Assembly: GCA_947491305.1 (NCBI GenBank)
Contig: CANLIL010000029.1
Location: 1 to 35,620 of the forward strand
Source of the DNA: Flavobacteriales bacterium
GTDB taxonomy: Bacteria; Bacteroidota; Bacteroidia; Flavobacteriales_D; Crocinitomicaceae
DNA length: 35,620 nt
Direction of reading: 5' to 3'
The notes under the pieces were generated by a model. The model made no database searches, was not told where the DNA came from, and was given only the letters and a program-made list of their open reading frames with translations. The position numbers were made by a program, and so were the translations under genes. Below, in pieces: positions 6,690 to 15,044 of this stretch (position 1 is the first letter of the stretch; each line of letters starts with the position of its first letter).

Positions 6690-9600
6690 AAAGTTTTATT
6701 AATTCTATACGCGCATCTTCAGGTGCCTCAAGATCAGTTAACAAACCGCTTATCAAGGATTCAAAGGAGATGCTATCGGCTAAAACTTCAGCACAAACAT
6801 ACACTTGATTTTCAGAAATTGCTACTTGGATTGCTTCGGAAGTATCTATTTTTAACGCAATGCGATCTGTTACATCTAAACCTGAATCTTTTCGTAAATT
6901 TTGAACTCTGTTGACCAACTCACGGGCAATTCCTTCCGCTTTTAAGCTTTCAGAAATCGTGCTATCCAACGCAACGGTTAAACTTCCTTCAGAAGCAACT
7001 AACCAACCTGGAATGTCTTGCGCAACGATTTCAAAATCTGCTAAATCTAACGAAATTTCAACGCCTTCAATTGTTCCATTCCAGCCTCTATTACTTTCAA
7101 TAGCTGCAATGGTATCGTTGGTAAAGTCTTTCACCAACTCTGAAATTGCTTTCATTTGTTTGCCGTATTTCGGGCCAATTGTTTTAAAATTTGGTTTGAT
7201 ACTTTTCACCAACATGCTATTGCCTTCTTCCAACAATTCTAGTTCTTTTACATTTACTTCAGATAGAATTAAATCCTTAACATGTAAAATATTGTTCGCA
7301 AATGCTTTGTCTAAAATAGGCACCATTATTTTTTGCAAGGGTTGACGCACTCTAATTTTCTCTTTTTTACGCAATCCTAAAATTAAAGATGAGGTGCGTT
7401 GTGCAATGTCCATTTGTGCCTCAAGTGCTTCGTTAATAAACGCTTTATTAACTTTTGGAAAATCAGCTAAATGAACCGATGAAACAGCAAAACGTTTGGT
7501 AACCAAATTCAAATCGTTGAACAGTTGGTCCATAAAGAATGGCGCTATTGGAGAACCTAAAATAGAAATGGTTTCCAAACACGTGTACAAAGTTTGGTAT
7601 GCTGACAATTTATCTTGCGCATCGTCGCTTTTCCAAAATCGTCTTCTACATAAACGAACGTACCAATTTGACAATTGATCAGTAACGAAATCTTGAATTA
7701 ATCTTCCAGCTTTTGTAGGTTCAAATTCATCAAATGAATGATCTACATCTTGAATCAATGAGTGTAATTTTGAGAGAATCCAACGGTCAATTTCCGGACG
7801 ATTTTCCAACTCAATTTCTTTTTCAGAATAGTCGAATCCATCAATATTGGCATACAATGAAAAGAAAGAATAGGTGTTGTAAAGCGTACCAAAGAATTTT
7901 CGTTGAATTTCAGTAATACCGTCTAAATCAAATTTTAAATTATCCCATGGTTGCGCATTTGTAATCATGTACCAACGTGTAGCATCAGCGCCATATTTAT
8001 CGAGCGTTGAAAACGGATCGATTCCGTTTCCAAGGCGTTTCGACATTTTTTGGCCGTTTTTATCCAAAACTAAGCCATTCGAAATCACGTTTTTATATGC
8101 AACAGAATCAAATACCATGGTTGCAATCGCGTGTAAAGTATAAAACCAACCTCTTGTTTGGTCAACACCTTCCGCAATAAAATCAGCAGGATATGAAGTT
8201 TGATTGTCAATCAATTCTTTGTTTTCAAACGGATAATGCCATTGTGCATAAGGCATTGAGCCAGAATCGAACCAAACATCAATCAAATCACTTTCGCGTT
8301 TCATTGGCTTACCTGATGGCGAAACTAACGTAATTTTGTCCATGTAATTTTTATGGAAATCGATGCTGTCGTAATTTTCTTTTGAAAAATCACCCACTGT
8401 AAAATGTTCGAATGGGTTGCTAGACATGAAACCTGCATTTACAGCTTTCGCGCATTCATTTTTAAGTTGTTCAGCTGAAGAAATACACATGCGTTCATCC
8501 CCTTCTTCCGTTGACCAAATTGGAATTGGAATCCCCCAATAACGGGAACGAGACAAGTTCCAATCATTTACATTTTCCAGCCATTTTCCAAATCTACCAG
8601 AACCTGTAGATTCAGGTTTCCAGTTGATTGTTGTGTTTAAGTCCATCATTCGGTCCTTCACATCTGTTACGCGAATGAACCAAGAATCTAACGGATAATA
8701 TAAAACGGGTTTATCAGTTCTCCAGCAATGTGGGTAGCTGTGAACGTATTTTTCAACTTTAAAAGCTTTGTTTTCTGTTTTCAATAAAATAGCTAACTCA
8801 ACATCCACCGATTTCTCTGGTTTTTCTTGATCAGCATAGTATTCATTTTTTACAAATTTACCGGCAAATTCACCCATTTCTGGTCTAAATTTTCCTTGTA
8901 AATCAACCAAAGGAACGAGGTTTCCTTTATCGTCTTTCACTAACATTCCAGGCACACCAGCTTCAGCTGCAACGCGCGCATCATCTGCCCCAAAAGTAGG
9001 GGCAATGTGTACGATACCGGTTCCATCTTCCGTTGTCACAAAATCGCCTCCGATGACACGAAATGCTTGTTCAGGGTGTTCAGCTGGAACGGTAAAGGGC
9101 AACAATTGTTCGTATTCGATTCCAATTAAATCTTTACCTTGGCATTCATCGATGATACAGTATGGAATTGTTTTGTCGCCAGCAGTATAAGAAGATAATT
9201 CTTCACGTGTTTCGCAAGCAACAAATCCTTTTCCGAACTGATAATTTACTAAGTTTTTAGCTAAAATAACAGTAATTGGTTCAAAGGTATATTGGTTGAA
9301 AGATTGAACAGTTACGTAATCAATTTTAGGGCCAACACACAAAGCTGTATTAGATGGCAATGTCCAAGGAGTAGTTGTCCAGGCTAAAAAGTATTTATTT
9401 TCGTTTTTAATTTTAAACTGAGCCACAACAGTTGTATCTGTAACATCTTGGTAGCAACCAGGTTGGTTCAATTCATGCGACGACAAGCCTGTTCCAGCCG
9501 CAGGTGAATAAGGTTGAATGGTATACCCTTTGTACAATAAATTCTTTTCAAACAATTGACCAATTAACCACCAAACAGATTCCATGTATTTTGAATCATA

Positions 9601-10056
9601 GGTAACGTATGGATCTTCCATATCGACCCAATAGCCCATTTTCAGCGTTAGATCATTCCAAATGTCAGTGTAGCGCATGACTGCTTCTTTACAGGCTTTG
9701 TTGTAATCTTCAACAGAAATTTTTGTTCCAATATCTTCTTTGGTGATGCCAAGTTCTTTTTCTACGCCTAATTCGACAGGTAAACCATGCGTATCCCACC
9801 CAGCTTTTCGTTTAACTTGAAATCCTTTTAGTGTTTTGTAGCGACAAAAAATATCTTTAATAGCACGACCCATCACGTGGTGAATACCAGGTAATCCATT
9901 GGCAGATGGCGGACCTTCAAAGAAAATAAAAGGTGTTTTTCCCTCACGTGTTGCGATAGATTGTTCAAAAACAGCTTCGTTTTGCCACTTTTCTAACACC
10001 ATTTTCGCCACATTAGGCAAATTTAAACCTTTGTATTCTGGATATTTGTTTGTCAT
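6688..10056 (-). CDS. ileS: Isoleucyl-tRNA synthetase, type 2
   Basis: Attaches isoleucine to tRNA-Ile in the cytoplasm. 1122 residues from the ATG at 10056; an in-frame TTG four codons earlier (10068) is less likely. The N-terminus NKYPEYKGLNLP, the length over 1,100 residues and the overall pattern fit the type 2 group, related to eukaryotic and Thermus enzymes, rather than the roughly 940-residue E. coli type. The class I signature reads PPSANGLPGIHHVMG (GIHH at 57-60), so the first and third positions of HxGH are exchanged. KMSKR is at 670-674. Between them is the CP1 editing domain, and the catalytic part includes WYFDSGSMPYAQ-type sequence (DVWFDSGSMPYA) and GWFYTL. The C-terminal anticodon-binding part has FEPTKAGRLIQDFVTDQLSNWYVR. 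Type 2 enzymes are known for mupirocin tolerance. Confidence 0.96.
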   Translation of the reverse strand: MTNKYPEYKGLNLPNVAKMVLEKWQNEAVFEQSIATREGKTPFIFFEGPPSANGLPGIHHVMGRAIKDIFCRYKTLKGFQVKRKAGWDTHGLPVELGVEKELGITKEDIGTKISVEDYNKACKEAVMRYTDIWNDLTLKMGYWVDMEDPYVTYDSKYMESVWWLIGQLFEKNLLYKGYTIQPYSPAAGTGLSSHELNQPGCYQDVTDTTVVAQFKIKNENKYFLAWTTTPWTLPSNTALCVGPKIDYVTVQSFNQYTFEPITVILAKNLVNYQFGKGFVACETREELSSYTAGDKTIPYCIIDECQGKDLIGIEYEQLLPFTVPAEHPEQAFRVIGGDFVTTEDGTGIVHIAPTFGADDARVAAEAGVPGMLVKDDKGNLVPLVDLQGKFRPEMGEFAGKFVKNEYYADQEKPEKSVDVELAILLKTENKAFKVEKYVHSYPHCWRTDKPVLYYPLDSWFIRVTDVKDRMMDLNTTINWKPESTGSGRFGKWLENVNDWNLSRSRYWGIPIPIWSTEEGDERMCISSAEQLKNECAKAVNAGFMSSNPFEHFTVGDFSKENYDSIDFHKNYMDKITLVSPSGKPMKRESDLIDVWFDSGSMPYAQWHYPFENKELIDNQTSYPADFIAEGVDQTRGWFYTLHAIATMVFDSVAYKNVISNGLVLDKNGQKMSKRLGNGIDPFSTLDKYGADATRWYMITNAQPWDNLKFDLDGITEIQRKFFGTLYNTYSFFSLYANIDGFDYSEKEIELENRPEIDRWILSKLHSLIQDVDHSFDEFEPTKAGRLIQDFVTDQLSNWYVRLCRRRFWKSDDAQDKLSAYQTLYTCLETISILGSPIAPFFMDQLFNDLNLVTKRFAVSSVHLADFPKVNKAFINEALEAQMDIAQRTSSLILGLRKKEKIRVRQPLQKIMVPILDKAFANNILHVKDLILSEVNVKELELLEEGNSMLVKSIKPNFKTIGPKYGKQMKAISELVKDFTNDTIAAIESNRGWNGTIEGVEISLDLADFEIVAQDIPGWLVASEGSLTVALDSTISESLKAEGIARELVNRVQNLRKDSGLDVTDRIALKIDTSEAIQVAISENQVYVCAEVLADSISFESLISGLLTDLEAPEDARIELIKL

Positions 10057-10277
10057 GCTTTTGATCAATTTGAACGTGTAAAGATAGAAATTATGGAGGA
10101 AATATTGTTTTTTTCTGAAGGAACACCCAGAAATTATTTTTTAGTTACAAACCAACCTTTTTAAGATTAATTACATCTTTGAATTAGTGATCGTCGTTTT
10201 GATTGTTTTTTAACATATATTACAACTTTTACTACAATAATAATATGAAATCATCAGTTAATAAAAAAAACAAACAC

Positions 10278-11138
10278 ATGAAAAAACACACCATTGTCTT
10301 ATTTGCCGCAAGTGCATTAAACTTAACCCCTCTTTTTGCTCAAGAAGCAACACCAACAAAAACGGATAAAAAATGTTCGTTTCACATCACCGAAGTTCAA
10401 TTGCAAAACGGTTTTCAACTAAATCCAATGCCGCGCACGAACTTACTTGATTTTCAAAGTTTAGCACCAAATTCTATTTTATTGGGAACAGACTTTTCTT
10501 CGTATTCGTTGGTAAATCGACCAGCGACTGGAGGTTCATTTCACGCCTTATCGGTCGGAATAAAATTTAAGAAAAGTAATCCAACTTTACGTTTAGGCGT
10601 GAGCTATTTGACCAATAATAATTTAAACATGGCGCATGAAAAAGTCATTAAATATGCTTACGACACGTTGACATCAACACAGACAGGCACACAAACAGTT
10701 TTAACACACGATACATTGTACCGTTATTCAATGACCAATCTTTCTAAGCAATTGCGTTTAGAGGCGTCGTTGATTTTCAGGTCAAATGAAGCGGCTCGTT
10801 GGTCTTTGTATGCTGGGGTTGGCGCAAGTTTAGGTTATACAATTGAATCTACAACGCGCGTTGATTACACCGTTGAAAGCATAGATCGCCCAAAAAATAA
10901 TGGAAACACAATTGCTTCACGTCAAACAGAAATTTTTGAAAACAAAAACTATTTGACATCAACTATTTATGCGCCACTAGGAATAGATTTTAGAATTGGT
11001 AAAAAACGTGAATTCTGGAAGCACCTTCATTTAACGTATGAATTAAAACCATCGATTAATTTTGTTGCAATTCCAGAGATTAAAACGTTTACAACAGTTG
11101 GTTTAGTTTCTACAGGAGGCTTGCGCTACACATTTTAA
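10278..11138 (+). CDS. Outer-membrane beta-barrel protein, uncharacterised
   Basis: 286 residues from the ATG at 10278, chosen because it begins a signal peptide (MKKHTIVLFAASALNLTPLFAQ, residues 1-21, cleaved near FAQ). An in-frame ATG at 10245 and a TTG at 10203 would only add a polar extension. The mature protein has many alternating-residue strands (LSVGIKFKKS, LRLGVSYL, SLYAGVGASLGY, IYAPLGIDFRIG) and ends in Tyr-Thr-Phe, the usual terminal aromatic of BAM-inserted barrels. Function and specific family are not recognised. It is a single-gene unit closed by a strong terminator. The 200-base divergent region to ileS shows no clear TAnnTTTG. Confidence 0.75.
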   Translation: MKKHTIVLFAASALNLTPLFAQEATPTKTDKKCSFHITEVQLQNGFQLNPMPRTNLLDFQSLAPNSILLGTDFSSYSLVNRPATGGSFHALSVGIKFKKSNPTLRLGVSYLTNNNLNMAHEKVIKYAYDTLTSTQTGTQTVLTHDTLYRYSMTNLSKQLRLEASLIFRSNEAARWSLYAGVGASLGYTIESTTRVDYTVESIDRPKNNGNTIASRQTEIFENKNYLTSTIYAPLGIDFRIGKKREFWKHLHLTYELKPSINFVAIPEIKTFTTVGLVSTGGLRYTF

Positions 11139-11160
11139 ATTAATACAAATTCAATTTTTA

Positions 11161-11187
11161 AAGGCTTGATTCATTCAAGCCTTTTTT
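11161..11187 (+). terminator. Rho-independent terminator
   Basis: AAGGCTTG pairs with CAAGCCTT around a 7-base loop, followed by a T run. It lies 22 bases after the barrel gene's stop codon. Confidence 0.92.
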
Positions 11188-11245
11188 CGTTTAAAAAAGG
11201 TGTATAAATTTCAAAAATCCTTAAAGAGAAGCATATATTTCTGTG

Positions 11246-11253
11246 TATCTTTG
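11246..11253 (+). promoter_or_regulatory. -7 element TATCTTTG of the fumarase gene
   Basis: Exact TAnnTTTG match, 18 bases before the ATG at 11272. No clear -33 element is seen. Confidence 0.6.
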
Positions 11254-11271
11254 TAAAAAAATTAGAGTAAA

Positions 11272-12879
11272 ATGGCAGACTTTTTTTACCAAGATCCGTA
11301 TCCAATTTTATCAGATAAAACGGAATACCGCAAAATTTCTTCTGACTTTGTAAAAGTTGAGCAATTAGGTGATCGTGAAATTCTTACAATTGATCCAAAA
11401 GCCTTGGAAGTATTGACACAAGAAGCGATGAGTGACGTTTCTTTTTACTTACGTCCTTCACATTTGCAACTTTTAAACAACATATTAGAAGATCCTGAAG
11501 CAACGGATAACGATCGTTTTGTAGCGTATAATTTATTGCAAAACGCTGTTGTTGCGGCTGAAGGTCAGTTGCCTTCTTGTCAAGACACAGGGACGGCGAT
11601 TGTTATGGCCAAAAAAGGGGAAAATGTATTTACAGGTGTGGATGATGCTATTCCTATTTCGAAAGGAATTTTCAACACGTATCAAGAACGCAATTTGCGC
11701 TACTCACAAGTTGTTGCACTGTCTATGTTCGACGAAAAAAATTCTGGTTCAAATTTACCTGCTCAAATAGATATTTACGCTAAAAAAGGGAATTCCTTTG
11801 AATTCTTATTCTTAGCAAAAGGGGGAGGCTCTGCCAATAAAACCTTCTTATATCAAAAAACAAAATCATTGTTAAACGATGCTTCATTAGAAACGTTTAT
11901 CCGTGAAAAAATAATGGATTTAGGAACTGCTGCTTGTCCTCCGTACCATTTAGCATTAGTTATTGGAGGCACATCAGCAGAAGCAAATTTAGCAGCTGTT
12001 AAAAAAGCATCCGCAGGATATTTCGATGAATTGCCTACTGAAGGAAACATGGGCGGACAAGCATTTCGCGATTTAGAATGGGAAAAACGCGTGCAATTAA
12101 TTTGTCAAGAAAGTAAAATCGGAGCACAGTTTGGGGGTAAATATTTTACCCATGATGTGCGCGTTATTCGTTTGCCACGTCACGCCGCATCGTGTCCTGT
12201 TGGATTAGGGGTTTCTTGTTCGGCAGATCGTAATATTAAAGCAAAAATTACCAAAGAAGGTTTGTTTGTTGAGCAATTAGAAAAAAATCCACGCAAATTT
12301 TTACCAGAATTTCCACCACATTTGCAAGCGCCTGTTGAGATTAATTTAGACCGTCCAATGGCAGATGTGTTGGCGGATTTAAGTCAATACCCAATCAAAA
12401 CGCGCTTGAAATTAAACGGAACATTAATTGTTGCCCGCGATATGGCGCATGCGAAAATCAAAGAATTAATTGATGCTGGCAAACCAATGCCTGACTATTT
12501 CAAAAATCATCCAATTTATTATGCTGGACCTGCAAAAACTCCTGAAGGAATGCCATCTGGAAGTTTCGGTCCAACAACAGCAGGAAGAATGGATGCATAC
12601 GTTGATCAATTCCAAGCATTGGGTGGAAGCATGATTATGTTGGCAAAAGGTAATCGTTCAGCAGCTGTTAAAAACGCATGTCAAAATTACGGAGGCTTTT
12701 ACTTAGGTTCAGTTGGAGGTCCAGCCGCAATTTTAGCAAAAGACAGCATTACCTCAGTTGAGATCGTTGATTTTGAAGAAATGGGTATGGAAGCAGTCCG
12801 TAAAATCACCATTAAAAATTTCCCAGCGTTCATTATTACGGATGATAAAGGGAATGATTTTTTTGAAGATTTAGTGTAA
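11272..12879 (+). CDS. Fumarate hydratase, class I (iron-sulfur)
   Basis: Interconverts fumarate and malate in the TCA cycle using a [4Fe-4S] cluster. 535 residues, close to E. coli FumA/FumB (548), with both alpha and beta domains in one chain. Cluster ligands are Cys103 ([10 protein letters not shown]), Cys222 (AACPPYH) and Cys316 (GVSCSADR), each two positions before the corresponding FumA residues. The C-terminal part has [16 protein letters not shown] and GPTTAGRMD, typical of the beta domain. It is monocistronic with its own promoter; dxs follows after 87 bases with a separate promoter. The cluster makes it oxygen- and iron-sensitive, and the nearby feo genes supply iron, but a regulatory link is not shown. 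Confidence 0.95.
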   Translation: MADFFYQDPYPILSDKTEYRKISSDFVKVEQLGDREILTIDPKALEVLTQEAMSDVSFYLRPSHLQLLNNILEDPEATDNDRFVAYNLLQNAVVAAEGQLPSCQDTGTAIVMAKKGENVFTGVDDAIPISKGIFNTYQERNLRYSQVVALSMFDEKNSGSNLPAQIDIYAKKGNSFEFLFLAKGGGSANKTFLYQKTKSLLNDASLETFIREKIMDLGTAACPPYHLALVIGGTSAEANLAAVKKASAGYFDELPTEGNMGGQAFRDLEWEKRVQLICQESKIGAQFGGKYFTHDVRVIRLPRHAASCPVGLGVSCSADRNIKAKITKEGLFVEQLEKNPRKFLPEFPPHLQAPVEINLDRPMADVLADLSQYPIKTRLKLNGTLIVARDMAHAKIKELIDAGKPMPDYFKNHPIYYAGPAKTPEGMPSGSFGPTTAGRMDAYVDQFQALGGSMIMLAKGNRSAAVKNACQNYGGFYLGSVGGPAAILAKDSITSVEIVDFEEMGMEAVRKITIKNFPAFIITDDKGNDFFEDLV

Positions 12880-12915
12880 ATTAATTTTTTCAGAACAAAA
12901 TAAAACACTTGATTG

Positions 12916-12947
12916 TTTGTTACTATTGAGCAGAAGCATTAAATTTG
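12916..12947 (+). promoter_or_regulatory. Bacteroidetes promoter of dxs (TTTG-N20-TAAATTTG)
   Basis: -33 element TTTG at 12916-12919 and -7 element TAAATTTG at 12940-12947, separated by 20 bases (consensus about 19). The ATG follows 19 bases later. This is the best complete promoter in the window. Confidence 0.7.
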
Positions 12948-12966
12948 ATTTTTCACACTGAATACT

Positions 12967-14922
12967 ATGGCACATTTTAAAGCAGGACCTTATTTAGAAC
13001 AAATCGACATTCCAGCTGATTTGCGCGCAAAATTTGCCGTAGATGATTTACAACATGTTTCGGATGATGTAAGAAATTACATTGTTGATGTGATTTCTGA
13101 AATTGGAAATAGTCACTTTGGAGCAAGTTTAGGTGTTGTAGAATTGACAGTTGCTTTACATTATGTGTTTGACACACCTTATGATCAATTAGTGTGGGAC
13201 GTTGGTCACCAAGCTTATGGGCATAAAATATTAACCGGAAGAAGAGATGTTTTTCATACCAATCGATTAAAAGGTGGTATTTCTGGTTTCCCAAAACGTT
13301 CAGAAAGTGAATTTGATACCTTTGGTGTAGGTCACTCTTCAACGTCTATTTCAGCAGCTTTAGGAATGGCCGTTGCGAATAAATACAAAGGAGAAAAAAA
13401 TCGTCAGCACATTGCTGTTATTGGAGATGGCGCTATGACAGCAGGTTTAGCCTTCGAAGGAATGAATCATGCTGGTTTTGAAAAAGACGCTAATTTATTG
13501 GTGATTTTAAACGACAATTGCATGTCTATTGACCCAAATGTTGGCGCTTTAAAAGAATATTTAACAGACATTACAACTTCACATACGTACAATAAAGTAA
13601 AAGATGAGGTTTGGAAATTATTAGGAAAAATATCCAAGTTTGGTCCGGATGCTCAAACAGTTGCTTCTAAAATTACGCATGCATTAAAAGGTTCTTTATT
13701 GAAACAAAGTAATTTGTTTGAAGCATTGAATTTTAGGTATTTTGGTCCTGTAGATGGCCATGATGCAATCGGTTTAGCAAAAGTATTGGAAGATTTAAAA
13801 GCTATTCCTGGGCCAAAAATTTTACATTGCATCACTCGAAAAGGAGCAGGGTATAAATATTCTGAAGAAGGAAATCCAACAAAATGGCATGCTCCTGGCG
13901 TATTTAATAAAGAAACAGGGGAAATTGTAAAAATTGTACCAAAATCTCCTGAGCCTCCAAAGTACCAAGATGTTTTTGGTCATACGATTGTTGAATTGGC
14001 AGAGCAAAACCCAAAGATTATGGGAGTTACACCTGCTATGCCATCAGGTTGTTCGTTGAACATTATGATGCAAGCAATGCCAGATCGTGCGTTTGATGTT
14101 GGTATTGCAGAGCAACACGCAGTGACTTTTTCGGCTGGTTTGGCAACTCAAGGTTTGGTACCTTTTTGTAACATTTATTCGTCGTTTATGCAACGTGCAT
14201 ACGATCAAGTATTGCACGATGTTGCCTTGCAAAAATTAAACGTTGTATTTTGTTTGGACCGAGGCGGATTAGTGGGTGCTGACGGTGCAACACACCATGG
14301 CGCATATGATCTTGCTTACATGAGAAGCATTCCAAATATGATTGTTTCAGCGCCAATGAACGAACAAGAGTTACGTAATTTGATGTTCACGGCACAGCAA
14401 GAAAATGTAGGGCCATTCTCAATTCGTTACCCACGTGGAAACGGAGTTATGTTGGAATGGAAAACTCCTTTAAAAGCTGTTAAGATTGGAACTGGAAGAA
14501 AAGTAACTAATGGGGAAGATTTAGCTATTTTAACCATTGGTCATCCAGGAAATTTTGCGCAGAAAGCCATCGATCAATTGAAAGAAATGGGCGCTTCGGT
14601 AGCACATTACGACATGCGATTTGTGAAGCCGATAGATGAGTTGATGTTACACGAAGTGTTTTCTAAATTCAAGAAAGTAATAACGGTCGAAGATGGTTGT
14701 TTGATGGGCGGTTTTGGTTCAGCAGTAATTGAATTCATGGTCGATCAAAAATACCAAGCAGAAGTTGTTCGTTTAGGAATTCCGGATGAATACATTCACC
14801 ATGGTACACAAGAAGAATTGTGGGCAGATTGTGGATTTGATCCTGCGTCAATTGTTAATGAAGCACAACAGCTTTTACAATTAAAATCGCTTGTTGCTGA
14901 TACGATTCAAAACGCAGGTTAA
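12967..14922 (+). CDS. dxs: 1-deoxy-D-xylulose-5-phosphate synthase
   Basis: Joins pyruvate and glyceraldehyde 3-phosphate with loss of CO2, the first step of the MEP isoprenoid pathway and a source for thiamine and pyridoxal. 651 residues. His50 (NSHFGASLG) is the conserved catalytic histidine near the N-terminus. The thiamine diphosphate motif runs from Gly153-Asp-Gly155 to Asn182 (ILNDN). The transketolase middle domain carries the conserved Glu in GIAEQHAVTF, and the C-terminal domain spans about 520-640. It has its own promoter. The stop codon is one base from the stop of the convergent feo operon, so the two transcripts probably overlap. Confidence 0.97.
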   Translation: MAHFKAGPYLEQIDIPADLRAKFAVDDLQHVSDDVRNYIVDVISEIGNSHFGASLGVVELTVALHYVFDTPYDQLVWDVGHQAYGHKILTGRRDVFHTNRLKGGISGFPKRSESEFDTFGVGHSSTSISAALGMAVANKYKGEKNRQHIAVIGDGAMTAGLAFEGMNHAGFEKDANLLVILNDNCMSIDPNVGALKEYLTDITTSHTYNKVKDEVWKLLGKISKFGPDAQTVASKITHALKGSLLKQSNLFEALNFRYFGPVDGHDAIGLAKVLEDLKAIPGPKILHCITRKGAGYKYSEEGNPTKWHAPGVFNKETGEIVKIVPKSPEPPKYQDVFGHTIVELAEQNPKIMGVTPAMPSGCSLNIMMQAMPDRAFDVGIAEQHAVTFSAGLATQGLVPFCNIYSSFMQRAYDQVLHDVALQKLNVVFCLDRGGLVGADGATHHGAYDLAYMRSIPNMIVSAPMNEQELRNLMFTAQQENVGPFSIRYPRGNGVMLEWKTPLKAVKIGTGRKVTNGEDLAILTIGHPGNFAQKAIDQLKEMGASVAHYDMRFVKPIDELMLHEVFSKFKKVITVEDGCLMGGFGSAVIEFMVDQKYQAEVVRLGIPDEYIHHGTQEELWADCGFDPASIVNEAQQLLQLKSLVADTIQNAG

Positions 14923-14923
14923 T

Positions 14924-15043
14924 TTACGATAGTCCACAGCCATCACAGCCTTTTTTTTCATTAAAGAAATGTCGGTATAATTTTCGTCCGATGAAAAACA
15001 CTGCACTTGCAATAATGGAAATAACTATTATTTTTTGTACCAT
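14924..15043 (-). CDS. FeoB-associated Cys-rich membrane protein
   Basis: A 39-residue protein. The N-terminal transmembrane helix spans about 3-19 (VQKIIVISIIIASAVFFIG-like: Ile/Val/Phe-rich). A basic stretch RKLYRHFF follows, and the C-terminal tail is GCDGCGLS with Cys33 and Cys36. This matches the small Cys-rich membrane proteins that follow feoB in many bacteria and are thought to assist ferrous iron transport, possibly by binding iron at the cytoplasmic face. Its ATG is one base after the feoB stop, so it is the last gene of the feoA-feoB operon and is probably translationally coupled. Confidence 0.88.
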   Translation of the reverse strand: MVQKIIVISIIASAVFFIGRKLYRHFFNEKKGCDGCGLS

Positions 15044-15044
15044 T

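Noticed and set aside
6911-7345. 144-codon plus-strand open frame inside ileS
   Set aside because: It is antisense to the conserved C-terminal part of IleRS and shows no recognisable domain. Long antisense frames are expected opposite such a gene.
10057-10068. TTG start for IleRS giving four extra residues
   Set aside because: The ATG at 10056 gives the family N-terminus NKYPEYKGLNLP and is the stronger start codon.
10203-10277. Longer N-terminus for the outer-membrane barrel protein
   Set aside because: The extension is polar and Asn/Tyr-rich and would bury the signal peptide. The ATG at 10278 starts it correctly.
10069-10277. Riboswitch or T-box leader between ileS and the barrel gene
   Set aside because: I see no conserved T-box sequence or terminator-like leader on the ileS side, and its 5' leader appears short.
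12977-13342. 121-codon minus-strand open frame inside dxs
   Set aside because: Fully antisense to the conserved thiamine-diphosphate domain of Dxs and lacking any family features.
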